Source: Eulemur rufifrons (lineage: Eukaryota > Chordata > Mammalia > Primates > Lemuridae). From it: a stretch of DNA of 64,000 bases. Positions 1 to 10,228 of the stretch are shown here, one piece after another. The stretch lies in assembly GCF_041146395.1 (NCBI RefSeq), contig NC_091000.1, positions 11,112,501 to 11,176,500 of the forward strand, read 5' to 3'. The notes under the pieces are model-generated. The model was not told the origin of the DNA. It saw only the letters and a program-made list of their open reading frames with translations, and ran no database searches. The first letter of the stretch is position 1. Each line of letters opens with the position of its first letter. The position numbers and the translations under genes were made by a program.

Positions 1-9
1 ACTTTACAA

Positions 10-483
10 CTGCAGTCCCCAACCCGCCCACCCTGCTCCCCCCCCACCCCAGACCAGCCCCAGAAGCAGCCTGTTAGGAATCTGACCACACAGCTGGCGG
101 TGAGCTGTGGGGGAGTGAGTGAAGCTTCATCTGTATTTACAGCCACTCCTCATCACTGGCGTCACTGCATAAGCTCCACCTCCTGTCAGATCAGCGGTGC
201 CATTAGATTCTCATAGGAGTGTGAACCCTGCTGTAAACTGCATACGCAAGGGATCTAGGTTGTGGCTCCTTATGAAGATCTAATGCCTGATAATCTGAGG
301 TGGAGCTGAGGCAGTGATGTTAGTGCTGGGGAGTAGCTGCAAATCAACATTAGCAGAGAGGTTTGACTGCACAATAAATGTAACGCCCTTGAACTATCCC
401 CCCCATGCCCCCTTCCTGCCGTCTATGGAAAAATTGTCTTCCATGAAACCAGTCCCTGGTGCCAAAAAGGCTGGGGACCACTG
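10..483 (-). mobile_element. MER1A-like hAT (Charlie-type) DNA transposon copy
   Basis: Non-autonomous hAT element. Its right end, read on the minus strand, has the typical start (CAGTGGTCCCCAGCC then TTTTTGGCACCAGGGACTGG). The middle carries the family's GGCATTAGATTCTCATAGG and GGATCTAGGTTG blocks. About 474 bp fits the longer MER1A form better than MER1B. An 8-bp target duplication is still visible: CTTTACAA at 2-9 and CTTTATAG at 484-491 (6 of 8 match). The copy is old and has lost most CpGs. No transposase is encoded. Confidence 0.8.
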
Positions 484-491
484 CTTTATAG

Positions 492-655
492 GTATTAACT
501 CTTTTAATTCTTATAACACTTCTGTGAGGTGGGTAACATTATTATACCCATTGTACAGATGAAGAATCTGAGGCTTGGAGATATTAAATAAATTGGCTAT
601 AAAGCCAATACTCGGTAGAACTGAGACTTGGAAACAGGTAGTCTGCCCTGATTTT
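492..655 (-). repeat. MIR SINE, antisense
   Basis: The antisense MIR core is readable: a run like TTAACTCTTTTAATTCTTAT, then CTGTGAGGTGGGTAACATTA, then a version of CCCATTTTACAGATGAGGAAACTGAGGC (here CCCATTGTACAGATGAAGAA). It abuts the MER1 target duplication. MIRs are ancient tRNA-derived SINEs with no coding capacity. The exact edges are uncertain by tens of bases. Confidence 0.75.
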
Positions 656-934
656 TGTCCTTTTAACCTATGTATAATATGACTGTATTATTAAATATTT
701 GGGATTTTCCTTTTAAATTATTCTTTATATCTTTGGGGCAGAAAAAAAAAAAGAATAATAATGTTATAAGTATTAAAGCCCCATGAAGAGAAAGGTATTC
801 TGCCTAAGAAAAAGAAAGATTTTAATTAAATAGGAAAGTTTGTCAGTGGTAATAAAATAGTTTCCTTAAAGTTCAGCCACAATTAAAGGACTTGAGTAGG
901 ACAGCCATCGTGATAACAGTAATGAAAACCCAAG

Positions 935-1185
935 TAACAGTTAATGTTTGTTTAGTGCTTTCTACGTGGCAGGGAATGTTCTAAGTGATTTTGGTGCATT
1001 TTCTTATGTTGTAATAAATTCTGTTTTATGGATTGTCTGCATTTTCTTATGTTGTAATAAGTTCTGTTTTATGGATTATCAAGTTACTTGCCAAAAGTCA
1101 CATAGGTTATAAGCAGCAGAGTTGTGCCCCCAATCGAAATATATTTGACCCCAAAATTCTGTGTTTTGAACCACGTCTGTGTCCT
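935..1185 (-). repeat. MIR-like SINE remnant with internal tandem duplication
   Basis: Weak antisense MIR wording (TTAGTGCTTTCTACGTGGCA at the left; AAGTTACTTGCCAAAAGTCA and CATAGGTTATAAGCAGCAGA at the right). The middle, where CCCATTTTACAGATGAGG would be expected, is interrupted by a 43-bp direct duplication at 996-1080. Confidence 0.55.
996..1080. repeat. 43-bp tandem duplication, two units
   Basis: Unit 1 (996-1038) and unit 2 (1039-1080) both begin GCATTTTCTTATGTTGTAAT and both contain TTCTGTTTTATGGATT. They differ at only about one internal position plus the last few bases. Such close identity inside an ancient, diverged MIR points to a duplication much younger than the SINE. Confidence 0.85.
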
Positions 1186-1379
1186 GCCTCCATGAGGTGG
1201 TGAAGAAAGGCACCTTGAGAGCCTTGCAACGTGGCTATAATCTTGGGCATGTGGGAGAAAAAATGTGGTGTCCTGGTGAACTCCATAATCTTTAAAGCTA
1301 TTTTAACGGTAATTATAATTGCATGTGTTATATAGGCTACTATTGCTCTTCCAGTTTTTGCAATAATTTCATGATAGTT

Positions 1380-1557
1380 TCCTGGGTGTTAGCAATTGTG
1401 CAGATTCATACATTATCACATTTAATCTGTCTGATGACCCTGAGGAGTAGGTATTTTTATCCCCATTTTGTACACGATAACATTGGGATTTAGCAAGTGT
1501 AAATAAATTGTTCAAAGTTGTGCAGCAAGAGACTTCAAAGCCCATGATCTTCACTGT
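1380..1557 (-). repeat. MIR SINE, antisense
   Basis: Antisense MIR: ACATTATCACATTTAATCTG, then CTGATGACCCTGAGGAGTAG, then TTTTTATCCCCATTTTGTAC, followed by AAATTGTTCAAAGTTGTGCA and an AGACTTCAAAGCCCATGATC tail (the antisense of the MIR 5' region). A clear, fairly complete copy. Confidence 0.8.
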
Positions 1558-1820
1558 TCCATAAACAACATTCTACCAAATCAGGTTAAACCATATAAGG
1601 TTGCCATTTTGGTGGGTTAAAAATGGTCAAATATTGGCAATTTCATATTATACAACTGAATTGATGAATAATAATTGATTTAATCGTTCCCTTACTTTCA
1701 GTTTTTAAATACATTGAAAAGGAACACTTAATATATTTAAACCATAATACATAAGAAGAAAAAAAGTCATGAAAATTGGATAGAACCAGTGCAATGATTG
1801 TGTGAAAGTATATTGATATT

Positions 1821-1976
1821 AGCCAGGTGTAGGAACATAAGCCTGTAATCCCAGCTACTCCAGGCTGAGGTGGGAGGATCGCTTGAGCCCAGGAGTTCAA
1901 GACCATCCTGGGCAACATAGCAAGGCCCTGTCTCAAAAAAAATAAATAAATAAATAAATAACAAAAAAGAACAAAA
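1821..1976 (+). mobile_element. Free Alu left-monomer type SINE (FLAM-like) with poly-A tail
   Basis: A single Alu arm: AGCCAGGTGTAGGAACATAA, CCTGTAATCCCAGCTACTCC, GGGAGGATCGCTTGAGCCCA, then CCTGGGCAACATAGCAAGGC and CTGTCTC followed by an (AAAT)n tail. It has no second arm, so it resembles free left monomers or BC200-type RNA. It is flanked by 17-bp target duplications, 1804-1820 and 1977-1993 (15 of 17 match), which shows L1-mediated insertion as a monomer rather than a fragment of a dimeric Alu. Confidence 0.85.
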
Positions 1977-1993
1977 GAAAGTACACTGATATT

Positions 1994-4750
1994 AATAAGA
2001 AAGAATGTGGCCAAAGATTATATTATAATTCATTAGGTTCACACATATTTAATATCTGGTATCTTAGGAAAAAACTATGATATAGTTTGAAGAGAACTAA
2101 GTAATTGAAAATATAACTGAAAAAAATTCATTTCTATTAGTTTAAAATTGCCAACAAATACATTTGCTCAAAACCACATGCATAATAAGAGTTAGCTTTG
2201 ATTCTATTGATGGTAGTTAAAATCCAACCTAAGAAAACATATACCATTGGCCTTCTTTAAAATCCAATTTTAAACTATCCAAGTGACAGTTTAAAATAAT
2301 TGTTTCAGTTTATATTGCAAACTCATGCAAACTGACATTTATCGAGTTTCACTGTCAGTTAGTTTAATGGGGAAGTATGCTCAGTTTCCTAAGAGGGAGA
2401 AAAAACACCTCTGTTTTGGAAAATCTTTTTTTTTTTTAATATTATATGTCAAGATTATTTTATCCTTTAAGTTGAATATTTAATATGCCTGTGTATATAT
2501 TGGGTTTTCCAATTTCCTGGAAAACATTTTACACAGATCAACTTTAAATTTGGCCATATTAAATGAAAAGAACTCAGAATACATGTCCTTTGGCCTGAGG
2601 AGCATTTTCCGTTTTGGTGGCTTGTAAAAAGTCTGCTTGCTCAAGAAGAGCAGGGCCTGGTCTCAGCCATCCTGTGTGGAACTATTCAGGGCCCTGAATC
2701 TTTTCCTCACCCTTCTCTTCTCCCTGCAGTCTCTACTGGGATCACACCACGCAGCAAGCTGCGATTCCAAGCAGCGTTCAAACGTGGGAGCAGCATAGTG
2801 GAGCCAGCGTCCCCGTAGGTTGATAGGAAACTGCACCAGAGAAGGTTCACGCTCACTGCTAGCGAGAGATCGTTTGACAGATAGAAATATTTACTTCCAA
2901 AGTGAACGATTAGGTAAAGATAGTAGTCTTTACAATTACATGACATGAGGTTTTATAATTACCTAAGAGCTAGCAGATGTACAGTGTACATTTTCGTGTT
3001 TCCCGAGACCATAGTTTTTCCCTGTTTTAGTTTTCCTTTTATATAACTGATAATAAATCCTATGTGATAGAAAATAATAATCAATAGCTATCTTATAAGG
3101 TCATCTTATAAAGAATACTTTTATTCTTGAGAGATTATTATTATAAGTATTATTTAGAGTAAGTTTTAAGCCCTAGCATAAGAGACCTCTCTTTGCTGAT
3201 TAGGAAAATCATGTCGGTGGATTTTATCCACCATGAACGATAGTGCCTCAAAGAGTGCTTTATTTAGTCTCTCTATCTGCATATCTTTTAGCCGAGTTTT
3301 GTTTTACCCTTTCACTTAATCAAAAATAATGAAGATTTATGTATGTCAGGTTACTTAGAATTCTCGATGAAAGACACGATTGTCCTGTGTGTACCTTACC
3401 TCAAATCCAGTTACGCTGCTGCAGAAAAACGGTAACATTTTTAAACAGTTCTTGATTTCATTTGTGCTGATTTTATCAAAATAAGAAGGAAAAAAAAAAA
3501 GACACTGTGCCTTTGTTACATGTGGTAAACAAGCAATTTGCTCTTTAGGGCCCCCCTGCTAAAAGTTAGCCACTTTAAGCCCAGAGAATCAGGTGAATAA
3601 TATTAGAATATTTGATCTTTTTAAGGATTTGCCATGACATTTATTTTGTAAAGACCAGAAACTTTATTGAAATTGAACATTAGAAAAGTGGCTTTAGCAC
3701 TGCGTTGCTGTCCCCAAAGGAAGACGTAATCCACGGATTGAAATAAAGTGGCCACAACCCAAAATCTGGTGGTGGGCCACATGGGAGAACATTTTAGAAT
3801 AAAAATACCAGAGCTAAAATCAAGATGATGCTGGCAGCCTAACACTTGAAACTATATTAGTTTCCATCTTTTAAATGTAGTCTTGTATAATTAACTAATA
3901 CATGTTCAGCTGCCTTTCAATATATTCTCCGTTTTCAGGCATCATGATTTCATATATGAGTTTAAAATTCAGGTATTTGCTAGAATTTGAATGTTTAAAT
4001 TAATTAGAGGATAGCATCAATCTAAAATTTCAATCTAAAATTTTAAATACTCTTTTTTAAGAAAATCCTGGCATTTGATGTCATATAGACTCAATCTACA
4101 AGTAAGACATTTTCAGCATATCATCAGTCTTCAGCACATATTGTATGCAAATGTCATCTTCTCTTTGAAAATACCTTTTGCATTTTAAGCAAGATCCTAT
4201 TTTGACAGTTCTTTATGCTTTTGGGGGAGAGTTCTTGTGGAGAGTTGGGAAAAAAAGCATCTTGAGTTTTTGCCTTGGCATATTCATCTTAATTTGATCA
4301 TTTCTGTTCTATCACAGTTAACCCCTCAATCAAATCACCTGGAAGTCCTTGTTAAAGTTCAAGGCTTCCATCAACCCCCATCAGTGATTCCAAGCAGGAG
4401 GTTTACACATGTTAAACCACCAGAATGTAAGTTGTTCTTCAGGATTGCTCTGGGGAGTTTTCTACTGCATTTTTGCCAATTGAATTATGATGTGAGATGG
4501 CATGAATATTGATCAAATTTCTAAACTGAATTTCCCAATTTTTAGACTGTGGTGTAAACCAACCCACAGGTTGTCATAACCAATTCAGTATGTTTTTAAC
4601 AATAGTCAGTGAAGCATGGAGGTCTTTAAAACTCATTGAAATGTAGAAAATTATCTGCACATATGCTATCAACAAATCTACCTTAACCCTTTCCTCCCCA
4701 CATTCCAAACCAACAACAAAATTCATATCCAGGGAATTGTTCAGTAATTC
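1994..4750. other. Unassigned AT-rich DNA, no gene seen
   Basis: No ORF with recognisable protein similarity and no repeat I can name with confidence. There are short A/T runs (2427-2439, 3490-3500). The 2600-2830 part is somewhat richer in G+C. A stretch near 4313-4440 has wording like AATCACCTGGAAGTCC, which could be a decayed MER5-type hAT fragment, but the rest does not align by eye. Confidence 0.5.
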
Positions 4751-4778
4751 TGTGTGTGTGTGTGTGTGTGTGTGTGTA
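4751..4778. repeat. (TG)n dinucleotide microsatellite
   Basis: Fourteen uninterrupted TG units, then ACGTGTAGG. Such tracts are length-polymorphic and can adopt Z-DNA. No gene is attached. Confidence 0.97.
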
Positions 4779-5424
4779 CGTGTAGGAGTAACTATGTGTA
4801 TTTTGCTTGTTGGTTTGTATTTCTCTTTCCCAGTTTTATATTTGTGAAAATACAGGGGAAAATGTGTTAATACAGACCATGAACACAGAATAGACAAGAA
4901 TGGTATTGTACCTTGGTTAGTATTTCATCTTTGCAAAGTGGTTTTGTTTCCTCTAAAGAGAAAATAATCACACATTATCATTAGCTTTCATTTTCAGGGG
5001 CAGATTATATGTTAATTTATTAAGAACATCTCTTCCTTCTAAGTTTTTTTCCATTTTTCTAACTTTTAGAGATTTACTTAATTTATTAATACATTTAATT
5101 TATAGTGGAATGGGAGGAGGGCCTTCCACAATTCTGTGTCTTCCATGGGAAAGTTCCAGAAATAAAACACAAATTTGGGTTTGCTGTGAGTCACAGTTAA
5201 GGGGCCTGCTCCTGTTTGAGCCCACAGTGACACAAGCCCACTCCTGAGAGATCCTCTGGACCTAGCCATCCTTTGGTAAGAACCAAGCATTGTTTATCTT
5301 ACAGATCTCACCCCACCAGTTTATCCAAAACAGCTTGGTCTTGGTCTCCACAAATTGGAAGCAGGCTTTGTCTATTTGAGCCATCTTTCCGTGCATTCAG
5401 AACATTCCCAGTAAGCGGGTGGCG
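4779..5424. other. Unassigned DNA, no gene seen
   Basis: No recognisable repeat family or coding signal. Short reading frames on both strands overlap each other and lack any protein-family signature. Confidence 0.45.
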
Positions 5425-5490
5425 GGGAGAGAGAGAGAGAATGGAGAAAGAAAGAGAGAAAAAGAGAGGATAGAGGATGGGGAGGGAAAA
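5425..5490. repeat. GA-rich polypurine tract
   Basis: About 66 bases that are almost entirely purine on the plus strand (GGGGAGAGAGAGAGAGAATG onward, ending GGATGGGGAGGG). It is low complexity and imperfect. Long homopurine tracts can form triplex DNA in vitro. Confidence 0.9.
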
Positions 5491-5859
5491 TGAGATGGAA
5501 AGAGCATAATACCTTCCTTGTCTTCCTAGTTGTGGTAAAAACAAGTTAATCACTGTTAGTATCCCTTTTCCTGCCAGTATATTGTTCTCCTCCCATGTTG
5601 TCTGCTGCAGAGAATCACATATTTTTTCCTCAGTATTGCTTTGAGCAAGAGAAGATAGCACAAGATAGGAAATGTAGATATAAAATCAGTACTAGATTTA
5701 GAATATAACTAAAATATGTTAGAGATTTTAAAATTATATAGCACTTTTAGTGACATTTTCTTTACTTGGAAAGTCTACCATTTGTAAGAGCCACTCAGCC
5801 TATGCTGGCATAGAAACAGCAGTGAAATCTGTTGATAATAATAATAAATGTATATGTTC

Positions 5860-6012
5860 TATTGCATGCTCACACCTTACAGTTCACAACAGGCTTTAAC
5901 ACACCTGACATAACCTCATTTTCTCTTCAGAAAGCCCTTTGAAGAAGACAGCAAGTATTACCTCTCTTCTATAAATGGGAAAACTGAGGCTCAGAGGCAT
6001 TAAGTGCCATGA
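5860..6012 (-). repeat. MIR-family SINE, antisense
   Basis: Begins with CACACCTTACAGTTCACAAC (the form seen in MIR3-like copies), followed by ACATAACCTCATTTTCTCTT and then TATAAATGGGAAAACTGAGG and CTCAGAGGCATTAAGTGCC. The antisense GGAAACTGAGGCTCAGAG block is well preserved. Confidence 0.75.
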
Positions 6013-7029
6013 ATCAATCTTCATAGTTGCCCTTTGCACTAGGTGTTCATCATATTGAGCATGTGTGTTGGGGGGGCGGGGTGTGTCTGAATGTAATCAT
6101 AGAACACTACCACAAATGGAGATAGATTGGGTAAAAAAAAAAAAAAAAAGGAATTGAATTGACCGGTAAATTATTAGTGCTTTATATACCACTTGGCAGC
6201 TAAGGGATTGCCCTCCGTGTGTTAATATAAGCAGTGGAATGTCCAGCAGATAGTTTCAGTCTAATTAAAGTGATCTGTTGTGACCGTATTTGACTGGAGG
6301 CAATGGAAGAAAGATGGTTAAAATGTCCTTCCAATAATCTTCTGAGATTATTCTCTTTTAGACTCCAAAACTTGAGAGAATTTCTGAAAAATGATTATAG
6401 GGTGACTTATTTTATGTACTTCCAATATATATTATCAAGTCATGAATCAAGCTGCTTCGTAAAAGGTTTTAAGTTATCTTTGGATAAATTTCTTTAATAT
6501 TTTAATTGAAATATGAGGCAACCACTTCTCACAAGTTTTATTTCTGGTAGGCATAGGAGGTCCTTTAATTAGTGTATCCGTTCTTTTTCTTACGGAATAT
6601 ACTCCTGAGTACAAATAAAAGTGGCAGAGTTTGACAATGTTTGGGAAAAGAAGTCCTGGCTTTCCTAGTTTTACCAGGGGAGAGTATCCAGGCCCTATAT
6701 TTCTGGCTGGAATTCCCAAATGGGAGAAAATTCTTTCCCTGGCATGAGTCATGTAACAGTTGTTGGTGTACCTTGTAGCCTAGCAGACTCTATTAAAGTT
6801 ATTCCTCCCGGTGAAATAATCCTCTGCTTCCAAAGGTGAAAATTTTGTATACTGAATTTTACAGAAATATTTTTAAATTTTAAAATTATTTTTATTTAAA
6901 ATATATATTTAAAATTTGCAATTAAAACAAACCACTTCCTGGCCCCAGGTGAGGCAGAGAAAGGATTATCATATGTGTGCACAGCCCGTAATGACCCATG
7001 TCACACTGGGCTTGCTTATTCTGCAGGGA
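6013..7029. other. Unassigned AT-rich DNA with a G-run and a 17-base A-run
   Basis: Contains a short G-rich stretch at about 6069-6082 and a poly-A run at 6133-6149 with no SINE or LINE body that I recognise upstream of it. 6865-6920 is almost pure A/T. No gene is supported; the small reading frames have no family signature. Confidence 0.45.
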
Positions 7030-7275
7030 GGCAGTGGAACGTTAAGAACACATTGGAACTTTGCAGTCAGACATCCTCACTGGTTTTGAGACCATGGACA
7101 AGTTCTTTCACCCCCTCTCCTGACTTCCTTCACCTGAAGGTGGGGTTGAAAATACCCATCTTCTGGGCTTGTTTTGTGGATTAAATGAAACACACTCTGA
7201 AAAGTGTGCAGCCCAATGCCTGGTATAGCATATTTGCTTACTCAGTACATGGTAGCAATTATTATTGTCTTCATT
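7030..7275 (+). repeat. MIR SINE, sense, nearly full length
   Basis: Sense MIR: AGTGGAACGTTAAGAACACA with TGCAGTCAGACATCCTCACT, then GACCATGGACAAGTTCTTTC, then CTTCCTTCACCTGAAGGTGG and AAAATACCCATC, then GGATTAAATGAAACACACTC, AGTGTGCAGCCCAATGCCTG and a GTAGCAATTATTATTGTC end. One of the most complete MIR copies in the window. Confidence 0.85.
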
Positions 7276-9689
7276 CTCAGGACATATCTAGCATTGAAGT
7301 TCTGCAATGGTCCCTGAGAAAAGATCTCACTGGGATTTACCATAGAGATAGGGGCTTCTACACATGGATGATATCAGTGTTCTGGAGAGATGAGGGGGGA
7401 GCCTTGGCTCTGGATGCCGGAATGTCAGCTGGAGGTGTGGGGCCCTTGGGGGTTTTGCTTTCAAAACAGAGTGGTCACGATGTTTGCAGAGAACCACAGG
7501 CAGAACAGCCAGGCTTCTCTGACAGACAGGACCTGGCGCTGGGGAGCTGAACTTTTCAAAGGCAAGTTTTGTGGCACATGGGAATGGGGGCTTTGGTGTA
7601 CGGGATGGTTGGGACCTCCCGGCTGGACCCACGGAGCAGTAAATGAGGGGTGCAGCAGACAGCTGAGGAGTGACACAAAGTGATCTGAGGCCAGGGGAGG
7701 GGTCTTGAGGGAAAGACCTTCCTTCCACAATGGGAGACCATGGGTAATCGTGGAATTCCAAAGGGGCAACCAAGGAGAGAGAGGTGTCTCCGAAGTCAAT
7801 GCAGAGCTGCTTATAACCCTGAGGAAAAAGCTTCCAGGGTCAGGGAAGAAAACAACTTTCTTGTCTAAGACACCCAGGAGTCTGACAAAGGTGGGGGCCA
7901 TGCCTGGAGTGATGGTTAGAACCTGGGATCTCACAGGGCTCAGAATTTGATCTGATCTAGCTGCAGCGGCAACTTTTTAATCCACCATCACAGCCCTAAG
8001 CAGCTCAGCTCAGCAACAGGCACCATTTAACAGAGACCTTGAAATATTATCTAGGAAAGGAACCACCAGGAAATACAGAGCAAGGACAATTACCCTGAGT
8101 ATTGTGGAATAGAGCTAGGACCTTTACAACTTTTCTTTGCCTATGAGTTTTGTTATTCTATCCATTTCCTTGTTGGAGAGTCCAATCCTTAAATGAAAAA
8201 GGCCTGTGTGCATACTTTCAGAGACAGCAAAGACAGGCAAGCTGGGTAGGATGTCCTATTCCACAGCCAGGCTGAGAGAAAGGAAATTGGAAAAGTAGAA
8301 AAAGTGGCAGCCCATTAAAAGGAAAAAGAAAAAAAGGCTGGATTACCAGGAGACTTTGCTAAGGACAGAATGAATGCATGTAGAGCCAGCCATTGAAGGA
8401 GACATGAGTCCAAGGGCAAAGGATCTATTTATTCCTGATTGCCTCAATCTAGGCACCAAAACTGTACAAGAAAGATGACTAATGGACTGTAATGAGTTTC
8501 TATTTCAACAATGCCCGAATAGGCTTCTTTAACTTGGTTCATCACGAATGAAGATATTAATTGAGAAAAACTAAAATAACACTAAAATAAACTGGAATCA
8601 AGCCGATTATGAGCATACATACATACATATCTATACATAAGTAACTGAATTATATAAAATGCAGCTGTAAATCTTGAAAATCATCAAGTTCTACTTGGTG
8701 GATAAAGGATGGAGAGGCTGCATCTCCAGCCTTTTCTGTTGAGCACAGCCTCCTTCCGCCTTGGTCCCGGGCTGCCTTATCCACAATGACTGGGTGTGGT
8801 CCTTGGTCATAATGCATCTCTCCAAAGCGTCACGGCGCATGAGTGCCTGGGATCTTCCCTACAGTTACTTAATGGCAGTTTAAAGCTTTCTGTCTTAACT
8901 CACCCTTTCTGCCCTCACTCCTGCTGCTGCTGTTCTTTTATCTTCTATCAATCTCTTTCTCTTTGAATTTATAAATTTGGTTATTGCATAAGACAGCTCA
9001 AGTGGTAGACACTTCTTTCCATGGAGTTGAAGCATAACGACTTTTCCTTTAAACTTTCACACTTTGCATTTGATGAGCTTGGTTTCTCTCATGAGACCTC
9101 AAAGAGTGGAGGGTGTACTTTGTCTGGGTTCAATGCAGTCCTCTTTGTCTGGTTTCCTCACTGGTTTCTCAGAACTCCTCTTGCCCAGTCCCTAAGTGGA
9201 GGTCTACATTGTCCTGGTACCCTGGAGGTTCACTCACAATCACATAGCCATAGGGTCCCTGTGACTTCATGGTCCCAATACCTAGGCTTTCAAGGCCTCA
9301 AGCCTTCCCTGATCACAACAGTTATCTGGTTGTCAGCCGGTGTCTACTCTCAGTAGAATGGCCACATGGCCATCATCAGCCACACAGTGAGAGCTCCATG
9401 ATCTTTCCTGGATCCTAGGTGTCAGTGATCTCTCTAGTTTCTACTCTCAGCACATGGTCTTTGGTCTATAAGTGAGAAACAATGAAACTAACTACTAAGA
9501 AGCCTGCGTTCACTCTAATATTTTTGTATGGTGGATGTGCAGACAAGATTTTCCCCAATCTTGTCATTTCAAAATATTCCTTTATTCATTGCTTTAGGGC
9601 AAAGAAGAAAAGAGTCATCGTGCATGGTTTTCTTTAAAGGAAAGCCTATTAAGGGTGAGGTGAATATTTCAGTATTCTGTGAGAGTGGG
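7276..9689. other. Unassigned DNA, locally GC-richer; no gene recognised
   Basis: 7380-7960 is richer in G+C and carries several overlapping frames on both strands (up to 157 codons). The frames compete with each other and none shows a known domain or signal peptide, so I treat them as chance. 8618-8638 is a short (CATA)n stretch. 8700-9480 is mixed-composition DNA with no repeat I can name. Confidence 0.45.
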
Positions 9690-9782
9690 TGGAGTGGCAG
9701 AGAGGGACCTACCCACTAACTTTGAGCAAATCACTTTACTTTTCAGCACTGCATTTATGTTTTCTCACAAATAAAATGAGAG
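9690..9782 (+). repeat. MIR SINE fragment, cut by L1
   Basis: Sense MIR middle: CTAACTTTGAGCAAATCACT, TTACTTTTCAGCACTGCATT, then TTCTCACAAATAAAATGAGA (from TTTCCTCATCTGTAAAATGGG). It stops where the L1 3' end begins. Confidence 0.65.
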
Positions 9783-10228
9783 AAGACATGATGCTATTGC
9801 ATGATCTCCTGTGTGGAATCTTAAAAAGAAAAGTCAAACAGACAGAGATAGAGAATAAAACAGTGGTTACCAGGGATGGGCCAGGAAGTATGAAATGGGG
9901 AGATGTCGATCCAGGATACAAAGTAGCAGATGTGTAGGATGAACAAGTCTAGAGAGCTAATGTACAACACGAGGACTATAGTTAATAATAGTGCCTTGTA
10001 TTTGGGATTTTTGCCAAACGAGTAGAGTGTAGCTGCTCTTGCCACCAAAAAAAAAAAGAAAGAAAGAAAGAAAGAAAGAAAAAGAAAAAAAGGATCAGGA
10101 TAACTGGGAGATGATGGATATTTTAATTAGCTTCACTATAGTAACCATTTTACTATCTATATGTGTCTCATAACATCATGTTGTGTACCTTAAATACATA
10201 CAATACAATTTATTTATATATAAAAAGA
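9783..10228 (+). mobile_element. L1 (L1M-type) 3' end, 5'-truncated
   Basis: 3'-terminal LINE-1 fragment. TGTGGAATCTTAAAAAGAAA, GAATAAAACAGTGGTTACCA and GGGATGGGCCAGGAAGTATG match the L1 ORF2/3'UTR junction region; ACGAGGACTATAGTTAATAA and TTTAATTAGCTTCACTATAG, then AACATCATGTTGTGTACCTT and AAATACATACAATACAATTT match the L1M 3'UTR. It has a simple (GAAA)n expansion at 10047-10092. No intact coding sequence. Confidence 0.8.
10047..10092. repeat. (GAAA)n microsatellite inside the L1 3'UTR
   Basis: An A-run followed by about seven AAAG/GAAA units and further A-rich sequence. It probably expanded from an A-rich patch of the LINE 3'UTR, where the intact family has CACCACAAAAAAA. Confidence 0.9.

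Noticed and set aside
4751..4778. TG repeat read as a coding Thr/His repeat in a minus-strand frame
   Set aside because: It is simply a microsatellite translated by chance.
7327..7934. Cluster of overlapping frames on both strands in a GC-richer region, considered as a possible exon or CpG island
   Set aside because: CpGs are few, the frames conflict and none resembles a known protein.
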